Below are positions 30,433 through 42,679 of a DNA stretch of 64,000 nt, piece after piece. Location: contig JAMXBD010003348.1 of the NCBI GenBank assembly GCA_024138025.1, forward strand, positions 60,988-124,987. Direction: 5' to 3'. Source of the stretch: Combretum micranthum (taxonomy: Eukaryota > Streptophyta > Magnoliopsida > Myrtales > Combretaceae). A program made the translations under genes and the position numbers. Under the pieces are notes generated by a model. The model made no database searches and had not been told where the DNA came from. It saw only the letters and a program-made list of their open reading frames with translations. Every line of letters starts with the position of its first letter. The first letter of the stretch is position 1.

Positions 30433-33167
30433 TGTAGACACCCAATTTTTGCCCAAATTAATTAAGGCTTAAAATTTAATTAAACTCATTTTTTTTCAAA
30501 AGCCTTAAGTATTGATGAAATTGGCTAAATGATCAAGGCACAGGCCAAATGGCCTGTTGGTTAAACACATTGACCCAAACACACACTCAAGCTCAAGGAC
30601 ACAGGTTCAAACCCTAGCAAAGGCAAATTTTTGCCTTTTTATCATTTTTGTCTTTTCATCTTTCCCAAAGTGACTTTTGCCTTACTTTGCATCAGTTTTT
30701 AACTGACAAAACTTCATTAATTATTGAAATTGATGAAGCAATTGCAAAGTGGTTATGGAATATGAAAGATTAGTGCACAATTCATGACAAAAAAACCCAA
30801 AAATCACAAAATTCGTGCTAAAAAAATTGGGAAAAAATTCAATTGGTAAAGCATTCAATTGGACTTAAATGAGGAGTTACAAGAATTGGAAAAATTGGGC
30901 AATTAATCTACCCACAATGAATGATCTGATGAAGGATATGAGGAATCAATCATCAATTCATCAGTTTCAAACAATTTAATCATGAATTTTCGAATTAAAT
31001 TCGTGAAAAATCAAGAGGCAAAAATCGATTCGTTTTTGAAACTGAACGAAACGTAAAATTGAGCTTGCAACCTATAAATAGGGGGTCCTAGGAGCAAAAG
31101 GCACAAGTCAATTTCGAAGAAACACATACACAATAGGATCAATTCGAAGTTTTCAAGTTTAGGGTTAAAATTCAAATTTTTTTAAATTCGAAGTTCTTGG
31201 ATCAGATTTGATCCAAATTGAGTGTTGTAAAGATGTTAGAAACTTGATTTGGATGATTTAGTGTGCTTAGATTTGTTCGAATTGATCGGATTTCTCTCTG
31301 CAAAAATTTTTTTATTTTTCAAATTGCACCGCCGGCAACCACCTCCGCGAACCGCCGCCCACGGTGGTTCTGGGCGCGAACCACCACCTTCAGAGGACGC
31401 GCAACCACCATAGGGTGGGCCGACAAGCTTCCAGCCACCGAGGACCACCGGAGCCGCCGGAATCCGCCCCGAAAGATCGCGTAGTCTTCTTCCACCCGCC
31501 GGATCTTCGAAATCCGGCCTGAAGATCCGAATCCAACCCGGTCGGTCATCGGTCAACGGTCATCGGTCAACTGTCAAACAGATCAGACGGTCCAGATTCA
31601 ATCAAGCAGATCAGACGGTCCAGATTTGATCAAGCAAATCAGCGGCCCAGATTCAATCATCAAGATCAGACGGTCCAGATTCAATCAAGCAGATCAGCGG
31701 CCCAGATTCAATCGAGCAGATCGGACGGCCCAGATTCGATCGAGCAGATCGGACGGTCCAGATTCGATCGAGCAGATCGGACGGTCCAGATTCGATCGAG
31801 CAGATCAGCGGCCCATATTTCATCAAGGAGATCAGACGGTCCAGATTTCATCAAGCAGATCAGACGGCCCAGATTTCATCAAAGCAAATCAGACGGCCCA
31901 GATTTAATCATCTCGATCAACGCCCCAGATTTGGTCAATTCCATCAGACGATCAGGATCAGTCAACGCGATCGACGCTCCAGATCTCGTCCGCTTCATCC
32001 AACGGTCCAGGTTAATCCGCATTATTTTATTATTAGTTTAATATATAATTAATTTCAGAAAATAATAAAAATTAGCAAAAAATAGTAAAAAAATTCATAA
32101 AAAATTCAGAAAAATTCAAAAAATTCACAAAAATCCAGAAAAATATAAATAATTATTTTTCATTTAAATTTATTTTTTTTATATTTTTAAATAATTTTGA
32201 ATATTTTTTATATGTATTTATACATAAATTGCTTTAGAAAATGCATATTTAATGCATGAAAAATAATTTTAATATATTTTAATATATTCTGAATATATTG
32301 TGAATTTATGTGATGATTTTTATTTAAAAAAAATAAAAAATAAAAAAATAATAATAAATAAACAAAATAAATAAAAATGATAAAATTGGATTTTCCAAAA
32401 CCATTTTTTTTTTAAATAAAATAATAAAAAATGATTTTTGGACTTAGAAAAATATGTTTTCATGAAATGAAAATCAATTGATTAGATCATAGGACCATCA
32501 AAAATGATTTTCATAAAAATATAAAATTTAATGAACTTAAATTGAGAATAGTTCAAAAATTAAAATTGACCAACAAATTAAATTTTTTTTAAAGAACTAC
32601 GTTTTGTCTGATCTCGATTAGCGAGTACGTAGGCACCTGCGGGGCGACATAAAAAATAAAAAAATGTTTTTGTTTTTTAATATTGTGAATAAATATTTTG
32701 TAAATATAATATGTTTTTGTTGATACTCATATTCTAAAAAAAAATAATAAAAATGAATAAAAGTACATAAAAATAAAAAATGAATAATGTGATTTGTGAA
32801 TATTGTTTCATAATATATTATTTGAATTTTTGAGCATATAAAGGATAGGTTATAAATTTAAAATTCCAAAAGTGGTAACCAATTTGGTTTTAATAGGTTA
32901 GCCCCCGAATCCATGATATCTGGTTTTTAAAAGTTGATTTTTCAAATCAAAATTTCATAGACTAGTAGCTAAGTTAGGATCAACCGACCCATTGATCCTA
33001 GCTTTTATTTTTTCCCGATTTATATTGGGTGGCGACTCTAAATCATTTTCAAAAATTAAAATTTCTCTTAACCCCTAGTCGAGGATTCATGTTAAATGGG
33101 TTTGGGTTTAATGTGAATCGGGTTAGAAGAAATGAACCAGATAAGTGGAAAAAATCCAGGCTCGATA
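30433..33167 (+). repeat. TAT-1 3' LTR
   Basis: From TGTAGACACCC to GGCTCGATA; the 5' LTR ends GGCTCGACA, so the terminal CA became TA (C to T). All landmarks of the 5' LTR recur: A/B boxes (30550-30614), TATA box (31072-31080), minisatellite (31576-31999), island (32594-32651) and stem-loop (32971-33004). It is followed by the ATGAC duplication. Confidence 0.93.
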
Positions 33168-33219
33168 ATGACTATTTTTACTACTTACTTAACAAAGCTT
33201 GCTCATATTGTAGCTGTAT

Positions 33220-33686
33220 TGTTAGGGTGCAAGTGTGAGGTTGGAAAAATCCCAAGTGAAAAATATGAGGCTTATATGAAGGGTTTATAAGAGGGAAGAC
33301 CCATTAACCTAATATCTTAAGGTTTTGGGTTATAGATAGTGTCAAGCCCATTTGTGTATTTCTTCACAAACCTTGTTTAAAGAATTTTTTTCCCATTAAA
33401 GGCTTACTCCACTCCTAAGAATATTGGTATCAGAGCTTATGGTTCGGCTAGGAAACTCTCATAGTTGGCCCTCTATGTGGAAAGAAGAGCTTTGTGATGG
33501 AACTCATTTGTGAAACTCTTCGTGTATGGTAACCTAATCCATTGTGGAGACTCATACTTGACGGACACCCACTAATATAATACCTTAATATTTTGGATTA
33601 TAGATTGTGTTAAGCTCATTTGTGTATTCTTGCACAAAGCTCATTTAAAGAATTTCTCTCCATTGAAGGCTTCCTCTCTCCTAACA
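33220..33686 (+). mobile_element. TRIM-like miniature LTR element
   Basis: LTR 1 (33220-33420) starts TGTTAGGGTGC. A perfect initiator-Met primer site TGGTATCAGAGC lies 4 nt after its end (33425-33436). About 130 bp of noncoding interior follows, then a second copy of the 3' part of the LTR (about 33569-33686, ending CTCCTAACA), recognisable by the shared gattatagat, ttgtgtatt and tttaaagaatt phrases. The second LTR lacks roughly its first 85 bp. Flanks TGTAT and AGTAT agree at 4 of 5 bases, compatible with a decayed 5-bp duplication. No protein is encoded, so mobilisation would need enzymes from a related element. Confidence 0.7.
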
Positions 33687-33774
33687 AGTATAATAGATAA
33701 CGTATCATTGAATTTTTATCTAATGCTCCTAATATCATCTAACATTAATTAGCCACTTTTTTCATGTTAGAAAA

Positions 33775-36480
33775 TGGAAGGACCCGCTATCACCCTTATA
33801 ATTAAAATAGGCGATAACAGTTCCCCAACCACATATAACCTGTAAGATTATATGTAAGGTTGTCTAAAAAGAAGTGTTTAAGGAATTGTTTGTCTAATTC
33901 CATATAGTTAGTATAATAGAAACCATAGTTTTTCAAAACTTTTAACAAAACACACTACACCATTATCATATTTCACAAAAGAAATAAACTTAAATCATAC
34001 ATAGCTAAGTACATATATATACATATATTATATCCAAAGGCTTCTTACAAGCCTTAATAAAATTATACATATAAAATCCAACTAAAACCTTAACGATAAC
34101 CGCCAGACTAACGTAACTAGTTTATTATAAAATTTGGATTCCATCAAGTCTAAGGTAATCTCTAGTCCTCCAAATCATCAAGAAAATCCTCGAAATCGGT
34201 TCCATACCCCATACTCGTGTAAAACTTGTCGGATTCATCACCTGAAATGGTTAAAATATGAGCCAAAGGGCCAATACGCAAGTAACGAATACAAATGCAA
34301 AGTGATTCACACATGCTTAAGCTAAATGCAAAATGCAACAACCAATAATTTATTATTCAATCTTTAGTTAGTCATACATCATGGAAGTATTCAAACTTCA
34401 GACATCAAGGATCTAGTATCACGTCCGCCTTCCTGAGTGGTCCCTACTGTTCATACAAACTAGGTAGCCCCACCTTCAAGCGTAGCCTATAATACTAAGG
34501 GATCCTGAGTAATGCATCACGATGCTCAAGGGGTCGATATAGGTAGCTCGGATACTTATATCTCCAAGATAAATCTATCCAATAATGAAAAAGTACCATG
34601 CCCCCAATCTGAGCAAGGTGTCGCTCTCTGAACTATATTCAACGGTGTAAAAGATAATCAACACTCATAAATTATTAAAATTTTCTTAATTTAGAGTAAC
34701 TTGAAGTAATGCCTATCCTAGCAAAAAACCAAGTAAGTTACTGCATACTTAAGATAGCTCGGGAACTAACGGGGTTATCCGAGTGAGAATCTATCACTGT
34801 TCAAGACAATATTAAATTTTCCTCTTAGTTTAAGCACTAATTAACTAGTTCCAAATATAATTAATCATAGAAATTCAAATAAATTATTACAAAGTCATAA
34901 CAGAGCATTTAAACATCATATTATATCATACAATACTTAACAATTATTCAATTAGTCATATATCAAGCTTTGGGAAATTTCGAAGAAAGTTTTTGAAAAT
35001 AAAAACTGCAGGGGACAGGCTGACCTTCAACACCGGTGGTGTTGAACCAGTGCACAATGCACTAAAACTCAACACTTGCCAACACTGGCAGTATTCAAGG
35101 ATACGCCTGCAGCCTTCATTTTATGCCGGCGGCCTTGAACCGGTGTAGACTACAACTCCAATTTCCAAAAATTTTTTAGAGTTCCATGGGGTTGGACCAC
35201 GCCCATGGATACCCCCAACATCAGCATTGTATCCATGTACGCCAATAGCTTTAGATCTTACGCCGGTGGCCTTAAGCCCGGCGTTCAAAATTATGATTAT
35301 GTTCTCATTCCATACCGCCACTAAGCCGACAGTGTTGGAACCCTAATAGTTGGCATACGTTTTGAAAAATAAACACTTTTAAACTTTCCTTGCGAAAGCC
35401 AGCAGCGTTTCAAGCGGTTTTAAGAAAATATGTTCTGATCACCTTCAACATTGCCTCTATGCTGACGGCGTTGAAGTACCAGATGCCTGCGTATGCTAAA
35501 AAATAAACCTATACAAAAATGTTTTGCTTCCCCCGTTTTGTTTACAAAAACTATTCATTTCAAAAATCCTCCAAACTTATTCTAAGCTTCCCTAAAACTT
35601 GTTATATGTTCTAAACACCATCCAAACAACACGAACCCTATTTCTAATCATCAAACACCCAACTATAACATTCAAACACCAATTACACTTCAATTCCACA
35701 CTTTAACTACTTAATCCTTAAACCATCCCAACACATTCATCCTCATATGTCAACATTCATATAAAACATATACTACAACTCCTCTAGCAATATAATTCTA
35801 TTTAAACTACCATCAATGCATAAAATCATTCTAGCACCAATCATACATAAACTCTATTCTAACATAAGCTCAACTTAAAATACAAACATGGCAAGAAGAA
35901 TACACTTACCATATTGACCTGGAGCCTTGGTTTAATGATCTCGTTGCAAGCCTTTTTGGGTTTAAATTGCAGAAAATGAGGGGTTTAGTTACACGTGAAC
36001 ATGGGAGAGCTTTTGAGGGAGTGGAAATGAAGTTTTGATACATTTTGGCATGTGAAATGGTAGTCTGAAATTTTTGAACGAATTTTGCACATCAAATGTT
36101 GATATTTATCCCTTAGGTTAACTTTAGTGGCTGCCTAATTAAGTCCTTTAATTGGCTTAGATTTAGCTAATTAATGAAGCTTACTTTTTGGACTAATTAA
36201 ATGTGGTCTTTGCCTTTATTTGTGACAAAATTTTCTGCTATACATTGGTTAATTACATGCATAATCTAATTTATTCTAATCATATTTCATACATTCTAAT
36301 ACATTAAAAAAAATCATGAACTCAATATTTAATCATTCTAAAATATTTAATTATTTTAAAATAACAACTCAACTCATTATTCTTACATCAACATAATTCA
36401 CATATATTAAATTTCAAAATCATATGTAATTTCAATAACATATTTATAAAATGTAAATTAGGAAATTCATGGCTATTTCA
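33775..36480 (-). repeat. CV-2 3' LTR
   Basis: Plus-strand limits TGGAAGGACCC...GGCTATTTCA (minus-strand opening TGAAATAGCC). It aligns with both parts of the 5' LTR outside the nested insertion (41517-42486 and 47991-49693). A GC-richer block with palindromes (35010-35475) probably lies in the transcribed leader: a TAAATATC TATA-like site lies upstream near 36105 in the sense direction. Confidence 0.88.
35026..35046 (-). other. Hairpin in CV-2 LTR leader (9-bp arms, 3-nt loop)
   Basis: TTCAACACC and GGTGTTGAA flank GGT. The aligned position in CV-5 (55727-55745) has CCAAAGCC-GGC-GGCTTTGG: two adjacent pairs differ on both arms in a compensatory way (C-G for A-T, A-T for G-C). Confidence 0.7.
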
Positions 36481-36493
36481 TTCTCCCCTTCTT
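36481..36493 (-). promoter_or_regulatory. CV-2 polypurine tract
   Basis: On the minus strand AAGAAGGGGAGAA directly precedes the LTR opening TGAAATAGCC. Confidence 0.82.
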
Positions 36494-36539
36494 AAAAAAG
36501 TTTCCTCATCGAAACTTAGCTTACCTTAATCGCTACTCA

Positions 36540-37031
36540 AATAACTTGGGACACTTCTGCCTCATTTCATCCTTGGGCTCCCACATTGCCTCTCTTTTGG
36601 TTTGTCCGATCAACAATACCTTCACAAAAGGAATTACTTTCCTCCTCGACACTATCAATTCTATCCAATACTTTGATCGGCTTCTCAACTGTGCTCAAAT
36701 TTGGTTAAACCTCTGGTTGATGTGTAGAAATGATGGCTTCAGGATCTGATACACATTTTCAAAGCTGTGGTACATGGAATACATCATGCACTTCCGACAA
36801 ATTCAGTGGTAAAGCCAATCGATAGGCTAATGGAACAATTCTCTCTAAAATCTCATATGGACCAATGTATCTAGGATTTAACTTGCCTTTAACCCCAAAT
36901 CTAATTACTCCTTTTATTGGAGAGATTTTGAGAGACACATGGTCACCAAGTTCAAACTCTAATTGTCTCCTCCTTGTGTCAGCATAGCTTTTATACCAAT
37001 CTTGAACTATTTTCATTCGTTGTTTTATCAC
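36540..37031 (-). pseudogene. CV-2 integrase C-terminus and chromodomain remnant
   Basis: The open part 37031-36759 shows the GPY/F block LNPRYIGPYEILERI and VFHVPQL. In other frames the downstream sequence to about 36540 still reads a chromodomain in fragments: EKPIKVLDRI, a WE-containing stretch and a KCPKLFE end. As in CV-5, the chromodomain would recognise histone marks. Frameshifts and a stop before the Trp-rich core disable it. Confidence 0.7.
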
Positions 37032-37039
37032 TTGAATCT

Positions 37040-37925
37040 TATCTACCGCTTGCTATATCAATTCAGGACCCAAAATAACTCTTTCTCCAACTTCGTCTCA
37101 ATACAGTGGAGATCTGCACGTCCTACCATAAAGAGCTTCATAGGGCGCCATTTGAATCGTTGCTTGGAAGCTATTGTTGTAGGTAAATTCAACAAGTAGC
37201 AAATAAGTGTCCCACCTATTGCCAAAATCTAAAACATATGCTCTAAGCATATCTTCCACTATCTGAATTGTTCTCTCTGATTGACCATTTGTCTGTGGAT
37301 GAAATGCAGTGCTAAAGTGAAGTTGAGTACCTAAAGCAGTATAAAACTTTTCTAGAAACGGCTGATAAAGCGAGAATCTCGATCAGAAGTAATCATCTTG
37401 GGAATTCCGTGTAGTCTCACTATCTCTTTAATACAGATATGTGCACCTTCTCTAAGGAATCTCCAACCTTCAAAGGTATGAAATGAGCCGATTTTATTAA
37501 TTTGTCCACGATCACCCAAATAACTTCATATTTGGCGATAGTCTTGGCTAAGGCCGATATAAATCCATAGTGATATCATCCCATTTCCATTTGGGTATAG
37601 ATAAAGGCTGAAGTTCTGCAGGTCTTTGATGCTCGATTTTTATTTGTTGACAAGCCAAACACTTGGAAACACATTGAGCAATATCTTTCTTCAAACCTTC
37701 CCACCATAAATTTTTCTTCAAATCTCCATACATTTTGGTGGTTCCTGGGTGGATTGGATATGAAGATGAATGAGCTTCCTTCATGATTTCTTCTCTCAAC
37801 CCATATGGCACAAAGATTCAATTCCCATATCTAACAACTTCATCCCCATCGATTCTCAATTCTTTTCTTTTCCCTTCACTTATGGCAATCTTTAGTCTTT
37901 TAGCTTCATCGTCTTCCTTTTGGAC
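37040..37925 (-). pseudogene. CV-2 integrase remnant
   Basis: The N-terminal zinc domain is visible in 37811-37548: HSSSYPIHPGTTKMYGDL, WWEGLKKDI and CLACQQIKIEHQRP, followed by the core start WKWDDITMD (first Asp). The rest of the core appears in pieces: an SDRDSRF-like second Asp region near 37375, then [18 protein letters not shown] residues near 37290 and [21 protein letters not shown] residues near 37120, in changing frames with stops. Nonfunctional. Confidence 0.78.
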
Positions 37926-37949
37926 TTGTTTAATCTTTTCCAACATTGT

Positions 37950-38671
37950 CAGTTACAAGGATAATTGAGCCAATATCACATTGACTTTCTTCAATTTAAC
38001 TTCAAGTTCTAACTTCATGAAGTCCATCTGAATCTCTCTTTGATTAGAAATCAAAGTTGCATCATTCACTTGCTTCTTCCATTTTAATGTATCTGCTACC
38101 ACATTAGCTTTGTCAGGATGATAAAGAATTTCCACATCATAATCTTTAATCAATTCAAGCAATCTTCTTTGCCTCATATTAAGCTCCTTCTATGTGAATA
38201 TGTATTTTAAGCTTTTGTGATCCGTGTAATTTTACACTTCTCTCCAAACAAATAGTGTCTCCAAAGTTTCAGTGCGAGAATTACTACTGCCAACACAAGA
38301 TCATGCACTGGATAATTCTTCTCAGAGGGTTTTGGTTGCCTTGATGCATAAGCTATAACTTTTCCATCTTGCATGAGAACAAAACTGAGTCCTTGGATAG
38401 ACACATCACTAAAAACCATGAATTCCTTTCCACTAACGAGCAGTGCCAGAATAGAAGCTGATATCAATCTTTCTTTCAACTCTTCAAAACTCCTCTCATA
38501 TTTGCCATCCCACACATACTTAATATTCTTTCTTGTTAATCTTGTTAATAGGGACGCAATTTTCGAAAATCCCTCTACGAACCTTCGATAGTATCCCATC
38601 AATCCAAGAAAACTTCTAATCTCGCTCACATTAGTAGGTCTTATCCATCCTAAAATAGCTTCGATCTTCAT
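37950..38671 (-). pseudogene. CV-2 RNase H remnant
   Basis: Open part 38671-38207: [19 protein letters not shown] (connection), [37 protein letters not shown] (first catalytic Asp), [20 protein letters not shown] and [12 protein letters not shown]. After a break, 38177-37953 has [20 protein letters not shown] and a VVADTL end. The DHKSL segment is shifted. The order and motifs match CV-5, with more substitutions. Confidence 0.82.
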
Positions 38672-39420
38672 TAGATCAACTCAAATATCTTCCTTCGAAA
38701 TAATATGCCCGAGAAAGGATATTTCTTCTAACCAAAACTGACATTTATTAAATTTTGCATAAAGTTTCTTCTCTTGAAGTCTTTGTAACACAAGTCTTAA
38801 ATGCTCTTGATACTCCTCCTTATTTCGGGAATAAATTAGAATATCGTCAATGAATACTATGACAATGAATTTAGATAATCCTTGAAGACTCTATTCATCA
38901 GATCCATGAACACGGCTGGAGCATTGGTTAATCCGAAAAGCATCACCAAAAACTCTAAGTGCCCATACCGAGTTCTAAAGGCTGTCTTCTGAATATCTGG
39001 AGATTTGATCTAAAGTTGATAATATCTTGATCTCAAGTTGATCTTAGAAAACACTATGGCTCCCTTCAACTGATCGAATAGATCATCAATCCTAGGCAAA
39101 GGGTATTTATTCTTAATAGTAACCCGATTCAATTCCCTACAATCAATGTACATGCGCAAACTCTCATCTTTCTTCCTTACAAATAATACAGGAGCACCCC
39201 ATGGCGATATACTCGGTTTAATGAAACCCAAATCTTGTAATTCCTGTAATTGCAACTTTAACCCTTTCAACTCTGCAGGAGCCATTCTACACTGAGCCTT
39301 GGAGATAGGTATTGTTCCAGGTAATACTTTAATTCTAAACTCTATCTCCCTATTTGGTGGTAGTCCAGGTAACTTCTCTAGAAATAAATCCACAAAGTCA
39401 TTCACAATTGGCACCATTTT
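38672..39420 (-). pseudogene. CV-2 reverse transcriptase remnant
   Basis: The open part ending 39010 includes [40 protein letters not shown] and [17 protein letters not shown]. Beyond a stop: [26 protein letters not shown], and FIDDILIYS (near 38833-38860, catalytic Asp pair intact), then [17 protein letters not shown] and FLGHIIS. A stop precedes the connection region near 38680. The polymerase signature is that of the chromovirus group. Confidence 0.87.
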
Positions 39421-39890
39421 GATATCAACTTCTTCAATATTCATAGCTTCCACAACTAGTTTTTCCCATAACTCTATAGAGTTCATACTCTTAGGTTTCA
39501 GCCTTTCTAACCTATATGTAAATGTCCTTTTATCTAAATCAAAACTTAACTCCGTCTTACTACAATCAATCGTGACCTTATAATGATTTAGCCAATTAAT
39601 TCCCAAGATCACATCAAAATCATATAAAGGCAATACTATCATATCAATAGGCATGTTCACATTTGAAATCACAATATTTATATTTTTACACACATAGGGA
39701 TACCTATTTTAAGTCACCAACGGAGTAGTTACACACATAATACGATCAATCAACATTTCAAAAACAAGCTCACAATCATTCATATAATTTTCAGATATAC
39801 AAGCATGAGTTGCTCCAATATCAATCAACACATATGCATCCCTGCTAGCAACACTCAATATACCTGCCAAGGTGTCTACTGATGGTGTAT
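39421..39890 (-). pseudogene. CV-2 aspartic protease remnant (catalytic Thr lost)
   Basis: The expected DTGATH motif reads Asp-Ile-Gly-Ala-Thr-His at 39822-39814 and beyond, an ACT-to-ATT (C to T) change. The downstream half is open (39693 on): [17 protein letters not shown], the second conserved block. A stop lies just upstream of MCKNINI. With Thr replaced by Ile at the active-site triplet, the enzyme would be expected to be impaired even without the other breaks. Confidence 0.78.
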
Positions 39891-41200
39891 CTTCTATCTG
39901 TTATAAGGTGAAAACCCTATCATTTGTCTTTCCCTTCTCTATATCATCTCCACTCTTAACATCAGGTTGATCTTTGTAGTTAGCAATATGATGACCTCTT
40001 TGCTTGCAATATGCATAGAAGACCGGTGGTAGTTTCGGATTCTTGCACTCTTTTGATTTATGTCCAACTTGACTACATGAAAAGCATGCATTGGGAGCCA
40101 CTTACAATAGGATAACTCATGAGGACCATAACACCTAAAGCATTTCTTCACAAATGCAAGTGTAGAAGCTTTATATGTCGGCTTTTGATTTCCTTATCGT
40201 CCCATGAAAGGCTTCTTTCCTTTGCTAGCACCCCGATAACTATCATAGGATGAAGTGGAAGTAGGTCTCTTTCCCACAAATGCAGCTCTCTTTGCTCTTC
40301 TAATTCTACTATCATTCTGAATATGATCCATTAGCAAAGCTTTGGCCATAGTATCTGATAGGGTATGTAAATCAAATTTCTTCACTTCACTTTGAATTTC
40401 CTCATTCAATCCATTCTAAAATTTCTGAACTTTCATTCTCTCATCCCGGTAATTACCTCCAGCAAAGCGCAATAGTCTACAAAATTCACCATAATATTCA
40501 TCTATAGTCTTGCTCCCTTGTCTCAAATTCAACTAATCAGTTATCATCCTCTCTCTCACTGAATTTGGAAAATATTTGGTGAAAAATGTATCCTTAAATG
40601 CATTCCATGATATGGGTTGTTGTAGATTTCTACTAGTTAATCTCCACCAATTGTAAGCCTCTTTCTTTATCATATAACCGCTAAATCAACTTTATTATCT
40701 TCCAGTGTTCTATTAGCAGCAAATATCTTCTCCAGCTCCTTTATCCAACCTTCAGCTAATGTAGGATCAGTACTAGTGCCATCAAATTCTGGGACCATCT
40801 TGCTAAAATCATGTAACTTGATTTAGTTGGATTAGTCATTTACAGGAGCAGCCTCATTTGGTCTCATTCCTTGTTGATTACCTTGCTGCATGAGATGTTG
40901 TGTTTGCTGATACATCATCATCTAATACTGCTGCATCATTGTCATCATGTCCCTCATCATACCATACATAGAATTTAGATCACCAGTGGGCATTTGTGGC
41001 ATGGGAGGAATAGGTGGCATTGGTGGAGGTGGTAGAATCTGAGTTGGTGGAGGAACTTACGAAGCTAAAGCCAATGCAGGAGATGGAGTAGTCTCACCAC
41101 TCGGTGTAGAAGATGAAGTAGGAGCAAATGTAGACCATGATTGTGGTGGCATACTTTCTCTATTAGAATGTTGCCATGTAGATCTCCTTAACCTCTCCAT
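39891..41200 (-). pseudogene. gag: CV-2 gag remnant with two Cys/His knuckles
   Basis: The start is placed at ATG 41200 (MERLRRSTWQ), by analogy with MDRSRRVTRQ of CV-5. A Pro/Met-rich N-terminal tail and Gln/Met-rich stretch follow, then LHDFSKMVPEFDG and EGWIKELEKIFAA (near 40800-40730). 40409-40194 has EEIQSEVKKFDLHTLSD and RRAKRAAFVGKRP. The knuckles lie near 40150-39985: CFRCYGPHE, CFSCSQVGHKSKEC and a third CKQRGHH-like copy. Stops occur at several points. Gag would pack the RNA; this copy cannot make it in one piece. Confidence 0.8.
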
Positions 41201-41500
41201 CTTTACAATTGCATACATATATTCAACATACACACACTTGTATACAAATTTCTAATCACATACAAAACTGATCAAATTAACATTCACATTCATATATAAA
41301 ATAGCAAACAATTTAGCAATCCATCAAACAAGTAACAAACAATTTGCAAGCAATCAAACAAATAACAAGCATATGAAGCAAGCAAGAAGGTAAATATACA
41401 CAACTATTCGATTAAACTTAACTCTATTCTATACTACCTATTTGTGTCTAAGTTAAGTCTTAAACAAACTATTACAATTAGACAAACAATTAATCAAAGT

Positions 41501-41515
41501 CAGCTCTGATACCAA
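41501..41515 (-). promoter_or_regulatory. CV-2 primer binding site
   Basis: On the minus strand TTGGTATCAGAGCTG lies just after the 5' LTR end (ccttaca). It matches the initiator-tRNA-Met complement TGGTATCAGAGC exactly. Confidence 0.88.
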
Positions 41516-42645
41516 CTGTAAGGACTCGCTATCACCCTTATAATTAAAATAGGCAATAACAGTTTTCCAACCACATATTACCTATAAGATTATATGTAAG
41601 GTTGTCTAAAAAGAAGTGTTTAAGGAATTGTTTGTCTAATTCCATATAGTTAGTATAATAGAAACCATAGTTTTTCAAAACTTTTAACAAAACACACTAC
41701 ACTATTTATCATATTTCACAAAATAAATAAACTTAAATCATACATAGCTAAATACATATATATACATATATTAATCCAAAGGCTTCTTACAAGCCTTAAC
41801 AAAATTATACATATAAAATTCAACTAAAACCTTAACGATAACCGCCAGACTAACGTAACTAGTTTATTATAAAATTTGGATTCCATCAAGTCTAAGGTAA
41901 TCTCTAGTCCTCCAAATCATCAAGAAAATCCTCGAAATCAGTTCTATACCTCATACTCGTGTAAAACTCGTCGAATTCATCACCTGAAATGGTTAAAATA
42001 TGAGTCAAAGGCCTAGTACGCAAGTAACAAATACAAATGCAAAGTGATTCACACATGATTAAGCTAAATGCAAAATGCAACAACCAATAATTTAGTATTC
42101 AATCTTTAGTTAGTCATACCTCATGGAACTATTCAAACTCCAGACATCAAGGATCTAGTATCGCGTCCGCCTCCCTGAATGGTCCCTACTGTTCAAACAA
42201 ACTAGGCAGCCCCATCTTTCGGCGTAGCCTATAATACTAAGGGATCATGAGTAATGCATCACGACGCCCAAGGGGTCGATATAAGTAGTTCGGATACTTA
42301 TATCTCCTAGATAAATCTATCCAATAATGAAAAAGTACCATGCCCCCAATCTGAGCAAGGTGCCACTCTCCGAATCAGATTCAACGACGTAAAAAACATC
42401 AACACTCATAAATTATTAAAATTTTCTTAATTTAGAGTAACTTGAAGTAATGTCTATCCTAGCAAAGAAATAAGCAAGTTACCGGCTGTCGAGCCTGGAT
42501 TTTTCTCATTATCTGGTTAATTTCTTCGAATCCAATTCATATTAAACCCTAACCCATTTAACATGAATCCTCGACTAGGGATTAAAAGAAATTTAATTTA
42601 AAAATGTTTTGGAGTCGCCACTCGATAAAAATCGGGAAAAAATAA

Positions 42646-42679
42646 AAGTTAAGATCAATGAGTCGGTTGATCTTAACTT
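42646..42679 (-). other. TAT-2 copy of the 13-bp stem-loop
   Basis: Perfect 13-bp arms (AAGTTAAGATCAA / TTGATCTTAACTT on the sense strand) around CCGACTCA. Differences from TAT-1 keep every base pair. Confidence 0.75.

Larger units (their letters stand above)
17952..33167 (+). mobile_element. TAT-1: Tat/Ogre-type Ty3/gypsy element, 15.2 kb
   Basis: The 5-bp duplication ATGAC (17947-17951 and 33168-33172) is exact. LTRs of about 2.75 kb flank a 9.7-kb interior: primer site, ORF1, gag, protease, putative intron, RT, RNase H, second RNase H, integrase, tandem-repeat 3' UTR and polypurine tract. An ORF before gag, a second RNase H and an intron between protease and RT are features described for the Tat/Ogre lineage; there is no chromodomain. 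The LTRs are close in sequence but differ by substitutions and many 1-2 base indels. All ORFs are broken by frameshifts, so the copy is defective although comparatively recent. Confidence 0.92.
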
